A stretch of DNA of 17,878 nt from a bacterium (GTDB lineage: Bacteria > AUK180 > JAQVHJ01): positions 1 to 17,878 of the forward strand of contig JAQVHJ010000006.1 in assembly GCA_028696285.1 (NCBI GenBank). Direction: 5' to 3'. Position numbers and translations under genes: made by a program. How positions within the stretch are numbered: position 1 is the stretch's first letter; the number at the start of each line of letters is the position of its first letter. Positions 1-6,753 of the stretch are shown in pieces. The notes under the pieces were generated by a model, which saw only the letters and a list, made by a program, of their open reading frames with translations, searched no databases and had not been told where the DNA came from.

Positions 1-827
1 TTGAAGGCCTGATTCATATCTCTGACCTTTCATGGACAAAGAAAATAAAACATCCTTCTGAAATGGTTGATATCGGAGATACGGTTAAGGCGAAAGTTCT
101 TAAAATTGATGTGGAGAATGAACAGCTTTCTCTCGGTATTAAACAGATCGAACCGAATCCATGGGAGAAATTCGCTCAGAACCATAAGGTCGGGGATAAG
201 ATTTCAGGGAAAATCGTTAAGTTTGAACCATACGGAGCTTTTGTCGAAGTTTCAGATGGTATTGTCGGACTTATTCATATTACCGATATGTCCTGGACAA
301 AAATAATCAGGCATCCTTCAGAGCTAATGAAGAAGAATGAAAATATCGAAACAAGAATCCTTGAGATCGATCCGGAAAACAGAAAATTAGCTTTGGGTCT
401 AAAGCAGATATCTGAAGATCCATGGCTCACATTAGAAATGAAGCATCCGGTCGCGTCTGATGTTGAAGGAAAAATCGTTAAGATCATTGATTCAGGCGCG
501 TTCGCTGAGATCGATAACGGTATCGAAGGCTTTATTCATATTTCTCAGATCTCCGATAAGAGAATTGAGAAGGTTGAAGATGAATTAGCTGTCGGTGACG
601 TTAAACAGATGAAAGTCTATAAAATCGATCCTGAAGGAAGAAAACTTGAATTATCCGTAAAAGCTTTCTTGGAAGAAAAAGAGAAACAGGAACTGGAAAA
701 ATTCGCGAAGAAAAGCACCAAACCCGGTGACCTTAAACTTGGCGAAATAATCTCTGAGAAGTTAAGCGAGAAAAAGAAGGAAACCAAGAAAGATAAGAAA
801 GAAGAAGCGGAAGAAGAAACCGAATAA
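1..827 (+). CDS. rpsA: 30S ribosomal protein S1, C-terminal part (5'-truncated by window edge)
   Basis: The reading frame is open from base 3 and ends with TAA at 825-827; the true start lies outside the window. It holds the tail of one S1 (OB-fold) RNA-binding domain (GLIHISDLSW, then KVLKIDVENEQLSLGIKQI), then two complete S1 domains. Each begins with a G-K-I-V-K strand, has the GAFVE/GAFAE turn and GLIHI/GFIHI core, and ends in a ID-P-E-x-RKL strand. The last 50 or so residues form a Lys/Glu-rich tail. Multi-domain S1 proteins bind mRNA on the 30S subunit and help initiation on weakly structured or SD-poor messages. The first visible ATG (63) lies inside a domain and is not the start. RpsA identity rests on the tandem, highly similar domains with a charged tail; another multi-S1 protein is possible but less likely. 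Confidence 0.9.
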   Translation, partial: EGLIHISDLSWTKKIKHPSEMVDIGDTVKAKVLKIDVENEQLSLGIKQIEPNPWEKFAQNHKVGDKISGKIVKFEPYGAFVEVSDGIVGLIHITDMSWTKIIRHPSELMKKNENIETRILEIDPENRKLALGLKQISEDPWLTLEMKHPVASDVEGKIVKIIDSGAFAEIDNGIEGFIHISQISDKRIEKVEDELAVGDVKQMKVYKIDPEGRKLELSVKAFLEEKEKQELEKFAKKSTKPGDLKLGEIISEKLSEKKKETKKDKKEEAEEETE

Positions 828-840
828 TCTTCTAAATTCA

Positions 841-873
841 GCGGGGAGTCCCTTTCGGGACTTCCCGCTTTTA
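841..873 (+). terminator. Intrinsic terminator after rpsA
   Basis: A 12-bp GC-rich stem (841-852 pairs with 857-868, one G-U pair) with a TTTC loop is followed by TTTT. It lies 14 nt after the rpsA stop. The next ATG is only about 6 nt beyond the T-run. Confidence 0.88.
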
Positions 874-878
874 TTCCT

Positions 879-2111
879 ATGAAAAATTTAATCGTCATTT
901 TTTCTATCCTTATTTTAAACTTGATACCCTGTATTTCATACTCAGATAATTACAGATATACCGAACCATACCAGTTCCATTCGGAATTTACTTTAAAAAA
1001 ATTCACTTATGAATTTCCTGTTACATGGGATGAAGAATGGTATTCTTCTCCGAACGGATTCAGAACATCTGAAGGGTCATTGGATACACATCTCCTGATT
1101 CTAAACAGGGAACTTAAAATTAATCATGAATTAATTAAAGATAACCTCTTCGTTAAACTGAACTATATCGAATACCAGAATCAGGATTTTAAAAGGAAGT
1201 TCCTTCAATATCAATTCACACAGAAGGTTTGGAAGTCAGTTCATGTTCTCATATTCGGTGTTTCAGAATTTGATAAGATATACAGTGATTTCGGGGCAGG
1301 TATCGGTTTCAGGAAGGATGAATTAAATTTCATTGAACTGAAAATGCTCCGGGAAAATTTCCTTTATAACATGAAGGCGGACGAAGATACAAGCTACTTA
1401 AGGGGAGCAAAACCGAAACAGGTTATTCTGGAGATGAATTTTTCAAATAATAAATGGACTGCTTCATCATATATTTCCATTTCAACAGAATCAACCCTGG
1501 TAAATACCCTTTGCGATACACGAGAGGAAACTATTACTGATTATCAAAATTACGGGTATTTCCAGATTCAGAATCATGTTCCCGTTCTGAATATCATTGT
1601 TGGCGGAAATGTCGGGTTTCAGGAACACATCTATCAGTATCAATTACATGATTCCGGACTAATCTATGTTCCGGAAATGAGTAATGTGATTGACCATTCA
1701 TCATTCAGAAGGCCGTATTTTTATGCTGAAATCTTTTCCGTAAGGTTCTGGAAGAGGTCTGAACTGCAGTCAAAAATATTTTATGGGACCGGGAAATTCA
1801 AGTGGGAAGAGACATATTCAACGAATGATAATGAATATGAAAGAAAGGACTCCGGCTTAAACTTAAGTTTTAATTACCGGTTTTTCGACTGGTTCTCGGC
1901 TTATTTCAATTATTACTTCATGTATTCACAGATGAAACAGGAGTTCCCGAAGCCGGATGTGGAAGATTTCAATTATAAAAATTCCGAAAATACTTTTGCT
2001 GTCGGACCAAATTTTATCTTGAAGAATTGTCAAATTTCTGTTATAGTAAACTATGATATGGATAGCAATACCTTTGACGGAGGTAATATCCGGTTTCAAT
2101 TAATCATTTAA
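879..2111 (+). CDS. Predicted outer-membrane beta-barrel protein, function unknown
   Basis: The 410-residue product starts with a classic signal peptide: MKN, a hydrophobic stretch to about residue 20, then SYSDN. The mature part has many short alternating polar/aromatic segments rich in Tyr, Phe and Asn (for example LNLSFNYRFFDWFSAYFNYY) and ends on a strand-like NIRFQLII, as in transmembrane beta-barrels. I recognise no named family and no substrate. LIPC near residue 18 is a poor lipobox (Pro at -1), so signal peptidase I processing is more likely. The signal peptide fixes the start although no Shine-Dalgarno is visible; the bases just upstream belong to the rpsA terminator. A methyltransferase gene follows after 11 nt, so this is probably the first gene of a four-gene run ending at 4812. 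Confidence 0.6.
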   Translation: MKNLIVIFSILILNLIPCISYSDNYRYTEPYQFHSEFTLKKFTYEFPVTWDEEWYSSPNGFRTSEGSLDTHLLILNRELKINHELIKDNLFVKLNYIEYQNQDFKRKFLQYQFTQKVWKSVHVLIFGVSEFDKIYSDFGAGIGFRKDELNFIELKMLRENFLYNMKADEDTSYLRGAKPKQVILEMNFSNNKWTASSYISISTESTLVNTLCDTREETITDYQNYGYFQIQNHVPVLNIIVGGNVGFQEHIYQYQLHDSGLIYVPEMSNVIDHSSFRRPYFYAEIFSVRFWKRSELQSKIFYGTGKFKWEETYSTNDNEYERKDSGLNLSFNYRFFDWFSAYFNYYFMYSQMKQEFPKPDVEDFNYKNSENTFAVGPNFILKNCQISVIVNYDMDSNTFDGGNIRFQLII

Positions 2112-2122
2112 AGGAGTAAACC

Positions 2123-2881
2123 ATGGTATTTAATGGAAGTATAGAAGAATACATGTTCCTTGACTTGAGCTTCAATGCAAAGATGATTCTCGACGCAGGA
2201 ACCGGGAACGGAATCTTTACAACAAAACTCGTTCAGCTGGTGAGTAAGGCAAGGGGAGACAGGAAAATATTCAGTGTGGATATAGATGAAAAGAAATTTG
2301 AAAATGTTAAGTCAAGATTAAAGGGAAACCAGAGCAATATAATAGAGTTCGTTAAAGCTGATCTGTCTTCATTGTCGTTCATTGACGATAATACCTTTGA
2401 CATTATTTTCTGCCATCATATAATTCATATCATTAATTCCAGGCCGTTAAAAGCTGCCCAAGCATTATATGAGTTCCACAGGGTGTTAAAACCGGAAGGA
2501 ATCCTCGTTATCAATGAAAATTATCCGGCAAACGGGTCGCACTATCAGGATTATTTAAACTTTATCAATTTAAAAAAATTAAAAACATTATTATTTACTT
2601 TTGTCGGAAAGCAGCTTTCCCCGAGAATCTATCCGGAAGATCTTTCATATATCTTAAAAAAAATCGGTTTTTCAAAAACGGATGTTAAGGCATTCCAGGA
2701 TCAGGCATTCCCTCCGAAGATATTTGACCTGTTTTTCAACGAGATAAAAGATGAAATTCAAAAGTTAGACGACTATAAATTTAAGGAATATTGCGAAAAT
2801 AAACTCAACTCTATCAAGCAGGCATATGGCAAGAATCCGGGAATGATTCCCCCGCAGTATGTTATTAAATTGGTAAAATAA
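2123..2881 (+). CDS. Class I SAM-dependent methyltransferase
   Basis: The 252-residue product is a Rossmann-fold methyltransferase of the Methyltransf_11/25 type. Motif I is ILDAGTGNG (residues 22-30), the ribose-binding acidic strand is FSVDIDEKK (about 50-58), motif IV is FDIIFCHHIIHII, and the post-motif strand is FHRVLKPEGILVINEN. It is expected to be cytosolic and to move a methyl group from S-adenosylmethionine to a small molecule or protein; the substrate cannot be told. An AAGGAG site lies 6 nt before the ATG. The next gene starts (TTG) one base after this stop, so the two are translationally coupled. It is a plausible active partner for the degenerate methyltransferase-like protein beside it. 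Confidence 0.82.
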   Translation: MVFNGSIEEYMFLDLSFNAKMILDAGTGNGIFTTKLVQLVSKARGDRKIFSVDIDEKKFENVKSRLKGNQSNIIEFVKADLSSLSFIDDNTFDIIFCHHIIHIINSRPLKAAQALYEFHRVLKPEGILVINENYPANGSHYQDYLNFINLKKLKTLLFTFVGKQLSPRIYPEDLSYILKKIGFSKTDVKAFQDQAFPPKIFDLFFNEIKDEIQKLDDYKFKEYCENKLNSIKQAYGKNPGMIPPQYVIKLVK

Positions 2882-2882
2882 A

Positions 2883-3995
2883 TTGAAACAAAATTTACTC
2901 CCGGTTATTTCAAAATTTATTTTTGATAGAAAAAATAATGAATATTCTGTTATCGGATTTGGCGTGAGATTTCCGGAGATACTTGAATTTTCCAAAACCT
3001 CTGTTGGCATAGTAACCAACATCCCTCCTGTCGGAAATCCAAAGGTCTATTTCAAACAGCATAAACATCTGAAGAAATTTGATATCATATTCATTGAAAA
3101 TCCCCTCACTTATTTTAACAACAATAATTTATACCGGTTTATTAAGAATAAAGTTAAATTTCTCCGCGCGGGAGGAGCGATGATACTTCTTTCTCCTGCT
3201 AAAGAAGACGGGGATCCGGAGGATAAAATTTGTATTGCTCTAAGACATTTAAGAAAGCAGTTGATTAGTTACGACATAGTAGTAAAAAGGAAACAGTTAA
3301 ATACCGGAGAGTGGCTGATTAAATTTATTCGTACTAAAATATCTAAAGCAGAAGATGAAAATGCAGATTTCTCTATCCCTATATTTTATTTTTTACCCGA
3401 GATATCTCAGTATTATAAATCAATTTATCTCTCACCGCCCGCATCTGTTTTAAAAAATTTTCAAGATAAAAAAACGTTAATAATATTCCCCCAGCCGGGA
3501 ATAATATCGTTTACAAATAATTTAAATATTGATACTGTCAATCTTGGTTTTGAAAAAATTCAAAATCAATACAGAATTAAAGATCCGTTTTCGTTAATTG
3601 AAATTCCACGGGAAATTGATGTTGTCTTCATCCCTCCTCATGTTTTCGGATTATTTTATAATAGGACTTTATTAAAAAAATTATTCTCAAGGTTAAATTC
3701 AGTAATTTCAAAAAACTGCAAAATTATTTTCGGTATTCAGAAAATGCCGGAACATAATAATAAACGATTGATTATTGATGAAGGTATTTATTCACAGGAG
3801 TTTTATCTGGACAAGGAAAGAAAAACAGCCTATTACTATTTAACCTATAGGACACGAGAAAAAAAGTTGTGGCAGACATACAGATTTTCTTATTATTCAA
3901 AGGATTCTCTCAGCTCTATTCTTGAAAATAGAAAATTGAAAACTCTATTGATTGAAGAAACCTTAAAAGAAGATTGGTATATCGTTTCAAAATAA
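2883..3995 (+). CDS. Unrecognised protein resembling two degenerate methyltransferase-like Rossmann halves
   Basis: The 370-residue product starts at TTG, one base after the preceding stop; no in-frame ATG occurs until about residue 100 and there is no clear SD, so re-initiation is likely. I recognise no named family. The N-terminal half has VIGFGVRFPE, then VGIVTN, then FDIIFIENPLTYF, then FLRAGGAMILLSP, which is the strand order of a class I methyltransferase without the glycine-rich SAM loop. The second half repeats a similar plan: KTLIIFPQPG, then IDVVFIPPHVFGLF, then ISKNCKIIFGIQK, ending in YRFSYYSKDSLSSILENR, which resembles methyltransferase C-termini. There is no signal peptide or membrane segment. 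I infer a catalytically dead, possibly regulatory or scaffold, partner of the upstream methyltransferase. The fold assignment is by eye and uncertain. Confidence 0.5.
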   Translation: MKQNLLPVISKFIFDRKNNEYSVIGFGVRFPEILEFSKTSVGIVTNIPPVGNPKVYFKQHKHLKKFDIIFIENPLTYFNNNNLYRFIKNKVKFLRAGGAMILLSPAKEDGDPEDKICIALRHLRKQLISYDIVVKRKQLNTGEWLIKFIRTKISKAEDENADFSIPIFYFLPEISQYYKSIYLSPPASVLKNFQDKKTLIIFPQPGIISFTNNLNIDTVNLGFEKIQNQYRIKDPFSLIEIPREIDVVFIPPHVFGLFYNRTLLKKLFSRLNSVISKNCKIIFGIQKMPEHNNKRLIIDEGIYSQEFYLDKERKTAYYYLTYRTREKKLWQTYRFSYYSKDSLSSILENRKLKTLLIEETLKEDWYIVSK

Positions 3996-3999
3996 AATC

Positions 4000-4812
4000 A
4001 TGATAAATATACGTTCTTTCTATACTGTATTCTTCGGCCTATTAAGGGATTGGGAACAACTAAGCAATGAAGACAAACAAAACCTTTTTTATAACAAGTA
4101 TTTTAATTTAGATCCGGCATTTTTCAATTATATATTTTTTAACTACATGAATTTTTCTGAAGAGACTTTAAATATAAGGATATCTGAAATAAAAAAATCC
4201 GATTATCTTAATTTAATTTCTCTCTGTAAAAACAATCACCCGGAAAATATTATTCAAGATACTCTCCAAAAGTGTGTAAAAGTCTTTAAATATGAAAAAA
4301 ATCTTGACATATACTTATATATCGGTTTCTTCTGTCCTGAAGGGTTAAATATTAAAATTAAGGAAAAAAGTAACAGAATAATTGCTATCGGCCTTGAGAG
4401 ATTTAAGGATTTTTCATCTCTTGAAATTATTACTGCCCACGAATATGGTCATTCATTATTAGAACCAAAAGAGGAATTGAATATTTTTGAAAAGATACAT
4501 CGGGAAGGAATTGCTTTCCTGTTCACTCATCTGGTATTTCCGAAATTACCTATTCATAAAATTATTTTCCTTGAACAGAACCAACTTAGCGAAATTCAGG
4601 ATATTCTCCCCGAAATTAAAAATGAAATTATAAAATCAGAAATATCTGTCGACCAGCTTTTTCGTATAAATAAAAAGGGACTCCCCGACAGGTCAGGAAA
4701 TCCCCTGGCTTTCTATTATGCTTATGAACTCTATCAAAAACACGGATTGAATTATCTGATTTCCACAAAGGATATTGAACAATCCGTCATAAACTGGTGC
4801 AGGAAAAAATAA
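4000..4812 (+). CDS. Predicted zinc metallopeptidase with HEYGH motif (DUF2268-like gluzincin)
   Basis: The 270-residue product has the zinc-binding HExxH motif as H147-E-Y-G-H151, preceded by EIITA. A downstream glutamate lies in HREGIAFLF (E169), the pattern of gluzincins and of DUF2268-type predicted zinc peptidases, where a (S/R)EGxA helix gives the third ligand. No signal peptide is seen, so the protein is probably cytosolic unless exported in another way. The N-terminal 140 residues are AT-rich, Asn/Lys/Phe-rich and unrecognised. The gene starts 4 nt after the preceding stop with no obvious SD, which supports coupling within the 879-4812 run. Its stop is only 4 nt from the stop of the convergent minus-strand gene. 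Peptidase activity is inferred from the motif alone. Confidence 0.65.
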   Translation: MINIRSFYTVFFGLLRDWEQLSNEDKQNLFYNKYFNLDPAFFNYIFFNYMNFSEETLNIRISEIKKSDYLNLISLCKNNHPENIIQDTLQKCVKVFKYEKNLDIYLYIGFFCPEGLNIKIKEKSNRIIAIGLERFKDFSSLEIITAHEYGHSLLEPKEELNIFEKIHREGIAFLFTHLVFPKLPIHKIIFLEQNQLSEIQDILPEIKNEIIKSEISVDQLFRINKKGLPDRSGNPLAFYYAYELYQKHGLNYLISTKDIEQSVINWCRKK

Positions 4813-4816
4813 TTAA

Positions 4817-5146
4817 CTATTCTTCTTTCGCTTTCTCGTCTGCTTTTTGAATCAAACCTATATATTTTTCCAAATCAGTTGTTTGAAGATGTTCTGAATA
4901 TTGTTCATAATTTTCATTGGTTACGCCAAGCTTCTTTAAAAGTGCTTCTCTCTGCTTTGCATATTCAAGCGGCTCAACCTTACTTTCTGACATTAACTCG
5001 GCCATTTTCACATCAAAAGCAACAATCTCTACGAACTTATCATCGTCCATCTTCCCGTAGCCTTTGGGGGATGTAGATTCTTCTGTCGTTTCATCTTCTG
5101 TAGTTTTTTCGGGTTCAGGAGCAGGTTGGAGATTCTGTTTCTCCAT
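4817..5146 (-). CDS. C-terminal part of an interrupted lipoprotein gene (hypothetical)
   Basis: This 109-residue open stretch begins at an ATG 15 nt after, and in the same frame as, the TAA that ends the lipoprotein fragment at 5162-5293. The residues around that TAA read KKAL-stop-EAQKEMEKQ, a continuous charged helix, so this is almost certainly the rest of the same gene cut by a nonsense codon. It has a Pro/Glu/Thr-rich linker (PAPEPEKTTEDETTEES) and then an acidic helical domain (MDDDKFVEIVAFDVKMAELM, YEQYSEHLQTTDLEKYIGLI) that I cannot assign. No good SD precedes the ATG. If made alone it would lack an export signal; re-initiation or readthrough would be needed to express it. Confidence 0.55.
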   Translation of the reverse strand: MEKQNLQPAPEPEKTTEDETTEESTSPKGYGKMDDDKFVEIVAFDVKMAELMSESKVEPLEYAKQREALLKKLGVTNENYEQYSEHLQTTDLEKYIGLIQKADEKAKEE

Positions 5147-5161
5147 CTCTTTCTGCGCTTC

Positions 5162-5293
5162 TTACAAAGCTTTCTTCGTCGCTTCCTGCGCAGCCTTCTC
5201 CGCTAACTTACCACAGCCGCATGAAAACAAATATCCGGAAAATAAAATAATCCCGAATATAATCAAAACCCTTGTTAACAAACTTCTTTTCAT
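5162..5293 (-). CDS. Small lipoprotein / N-terminal part of interrupted lipoprotein gene
   Basis: The start is fixed by AAAGGAGGG 4 nt before the ATG at 5293; a longer frame reaching upstream to 5386 would run through the promoter and is not credible. The signal peptide MKRSLLTRVLIIFGIILF ends in SGYLFSC; the lipobox is loose (LFSC) but the following CGCGK and Lys/Glu-rich mature part suit a lipoprotein. The frame stops at TAA (5162-5164) after AAQEATKKAL. Beyond the stop the same frame continues coding-like for 114 more codons to 4817, giving a 158-residue ancestral protein. A single base change (from GAA, CAA or AAA) explains it. It has its own promoter at 5319-5347. Function unknown. Confidence 0.6.
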   Translation of the reverse strand: MKRSLLTRVLIIFGIILFSGYLFSCGCGKLAEKAAQEATKKAL

Positions 5294-5318
5294 AAACCCT
5301 CCTTTAAAATATCTAAAG

Positions 5319-5347
5319 ATTATATCAAAAATATCTCCCTTTTGCAA
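5319..5347 (-). promoter_or_regulatory. Sigma70-type promoter of the lipoprotein gene
   Basis: On the minus strand TTGCAA (5347-5342) is 17 nt from TATAAT (5324-5319), about 25 nt before the ATG at 5293. The GGTGCC end of the neighbouring inverted-repeat cassette begins 12 nt upstream of the -35. Confidence 0.75.
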
Positions 5348-5357
5348 GAGAAAAACA

Positions 5358-5660
5358 TTGGTGCCAACCTTGGTGCCTGGGTCCACAAGTAAACACCTAC
5401 AAATTTTATAGTATTTAAAAAGATATTAAAAACTGCATAAAATTAAGGGTTCTTTAAAATTATCTCATATAAAACATCCATTTTTGAAGAAAAAATAGAC
5501 TCTAACATTCTTTTCGTTGATTTATTTGATTTAGAGAATAATTAAAAAAATTTTGTATAAAAAGGCTTTTACCTTTATTTCAACGGTATATTTGACTTTT
5601 TTTGAACTTTTTAAAAACGTTGTGGACTTGTGGACCCAGGCACCATAAGGCACCAAAAAA
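5358..5660. repeat. Non-coding cassette 1 with long inverted terminal arms (MITE/REP-like, GGTGCC ends)
   Basis: Left arm 5371-5390 and right arm 5626-5645 are perfect inverted repeats of 20 nt (GGTGCCTGGGTCCACAAG core). Outside them both arms carry a second GGTGCC/GGCACC copy (5360-5365 and 5649-5654), and the right side ends in AAAAAA. The 235-nt core (5391-5625) is very AT-rich and has no ORF with an RBS. No transposase is present, so if mobile it would be non-autonomous. The left end stops 12 nt short of the lipoprotein -35; the right end lies 8 nt after the stop of the truncated nucleotidyltransferase. It shares end motif and core length, but not core sequence, with the cassette at 6754-7046. 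Confidence 0.75.
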
Positions 5661-5668
5661 TTATATTT

Positions 5669-5845
5669 TTAAATCTCGTCGGTAAGAAGTTTTTTACGGA
5701 ATTCCTTCTCTTTTTCTGTCGAAATAATTATATCTAAATCCTGCGTTACCCGTGGAATACCATATAGATTAACGGACATTCCACCCACCATTAAATACTT
5801 AATATTTTTCTGATAAAGGCCGCTTAAAACATCAAAATATATCAT
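5669..5845 (-). pseudogene. Truncated nucleotidyltransferase (MNT/AbiEii-like), N-terminal 58 residues
   Basis: On the minus strand an ATG at 5845 opens a 58-residue frame ending in TAA at 5669. The N-terminus MIYFDVLSGLYQKNIKYL, then MVGGMSVNLYGIPRVTQDLD with III, shows the GG-x-S strand-turn and D-x-D/DLDI metal-site pattern of DNA-polymerase-beta-like nucleotidyltransferases; relatives are usually about 140-180 residues. The protein ends 16 residues after the motif, in EFRKKLLTDEI, so most of the fold is missing. Promoter (5864-5892) and SD (AAGGAG, 6-7 nt before ATG) are intact, so the stub could still be expressed. It stops 8 nt from inverted-repeat cassette 1, so that insertion or a linked deletion probably removed the 3' part. 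A purpose-built short protein is possible but less likely. Confidence 0.72.
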
Positions 5846-5863
5846 TTTAACTCCTTATCTTTA

Positions 5864-5892
5864 GTTATAACAGAAAAAGGAATCTGTGTCAA
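5864..5892 (-). promoter_or_regulatory. Sigma70-type promoter of the truncated nucleotidyltransferase
   Basis: Minus-strand TTGACA (5892-5887), 17-nt spacer, TATAAC (5869-5864), about 18 nt before the ATG. It lies just past the peroxiredoxin terminator, so the stub is an independent transcription unit. Confidence 0.75.
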
Positions 5893-5893
5893 T

Positions 5894-5929
5894 AAAAAAA
5901 GGGAAGATTCGAGTGAATCTTCCCTTTTT
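5894..5929 (-). terminator. Intrinsic terminator of the peroxiredoxin gene (bidirectional form)
   Basis: A perfect 10-bp stem (5901-5910 with 5915-5924, loop GAGT) is flanked by an A-run on the left and a T-run on the right. On the minus strand it is followed by TTTTTTT, and it lies about 25 nt after the peroxiredoxin stop. Confidence 0.88.
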
Positions 5930-5953
5930 AAATAGGTTGTGACTAAAGATAGA

Positions 5954-6676
5954 TTATTTTGTTTTCTTCTTTAGAATTTTCTTTAAGACTGTCTCCTTAT
6001 CTATCTTCTTTGTACAGAAGAACCAGTCCTTACATTCCAAACCTGCTTCCTTACCTGACATTCTGTTCTCTGCGGTACCACAAGTTCCTGCGGGTGAAAC
6101 AATTACATCATCTCCGGGTCTCCAATCTGCCGGTGTAGCAATCTTGAATTCATCTGCTGCTTGAAGCGCAATGATAACTCTGTAAAGCTCATCAAAATTG
6201 CGGCCTAAACTAAGCGGATAATAGATTATAGTTCTTATTATACCTTTAGGATCAATAAAGAAGACTGCCCGAACTGCTTTGGTATTGCTTTCTCCCGGTT
6301 GCATCATTCCATATTTATGCGCAACCTCCATAGTGATGTCTTCTATTAAAGGAAATTTCACTTCAACTTTCTTCATTCCACGGTACTCAATCTTTTCCTT
6401 GATTGTTCTCAGCCAAGCAATATGGCTGTAAAGACCGTCAACAGAAAGACCGATTAACTTACAATTAGCTTCTGCAAACTTCTCTTCCATCGAAGCAAAT
6501 GTAATAAATTCAGATGTGCAAACGGGCGTAAAATCCGCCGGGTGACTGAATAAAATTACCCAACTCCCCTTATAATCTTCCGGGAAATTAATTGTACCTT
6601 GTGTTGTTATTGCTTTAAATGCCGGGGCCGGATCCCCTATCCTCGGTAAGGATACTGCTTGATTAGTTGATTCCAT
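5954..6676 (-). CDS. Peroxiredoxin, Prx6 subfamily (archaeal-type thioredoxin peroxidase)
   Basis: The 240-residue product reduces hydrogen peroxide and organic hydroperoxides in the cytosol. The active site reads PADFTPVCTSEF, with peroxidatic Cys53 and Thr50. DWRPGDDVIVSP in the C-terminal part is the Prx6-type second domain. The end carries C215-KDWFF-C221, the C-x5-C pair seen in archaeal Prx6 enzymes such as Aeropyrum pernix TPx, where these cysteines take part in resolving the oxidised active site. C199 is a further cysteine. Length matches the family. AGGAGGAG lies a few bases before the ATG. The gene is monocistronic: a consensus promoter with a PerR-like operator on one side and a strong terminator on the other. 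This layout suggests strong, peroxide-induced expression. Confidence 0.95.
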   Translation of the reverse strand: MESTNQAVSLPRIGDPAPAFKAITTQGTINFPEDYKGSWVILFSHPADFTPVCTSEFITFASMEEKFAEANCKLIGLSVDGLYSHIAWLRTIKEKIEYRGMKKVEVKFPLIEDITMEVAHKYGMMQPGESNTKAVRAVFFIDPKGIIRTIIYYPLSLGRNFDELYRVIIALQAADEFKIATPADWRPGDDVIVSPAGTCGTAENRMSGKEAGLECKDWFFCTKKIDKETVLKKILKKKTK

Positions 6677-6700
6677 GTTTTCTCCTCCTCTTTTTAAATA

Positions 6701-6715
6701 TTAGAATCATTCTAA
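6701..6715 (-). promoter_or_regulatory. PerR/Fur-type operator (perfect 7-1-7 palindrome)
   Basis: TTAGAATCATTCTAA is a perfect 7-1-7 inverted repeat, two symmetric bases from the PerR box consensus TTATAATNATTATAA. It lies 5 nt downstream of the -10 of the peroxiredoxin promoter, over the predicted start of transcription, where a bound repressor would block RNA polymerase. The regulator itself is not in the window. Confidence 0.72.
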
Positions 6716-6720
6716 ATTGA

Positions 6721-6749
6721 ATTATATCACATTTTCATAATATTGTCAA
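6721..6749 (-). promoter_or_regulatory. Consensus sigma70 promoter of the peroxiredoxin gene
   Basis: Minus-strand TTGACA (6749-6744), 17-nt spacer, TATAAT (6726-6721): all 12 hexamer bases match consensus. An A-tract lies just upstream of the -35, at the edge of cassette 2, and could act as an UP element. Confidence 0.88.
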
Positions 6750-6753
6750 GCAG

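Noticed and set aside
5294..5386. N-terminal extension of the lipoprotein to 5386
   Set aside because: It runs through the -10 and -35 of the promoter and the inverted-repeat arm, and the internal ATG has a strong SD and a signal peptide.
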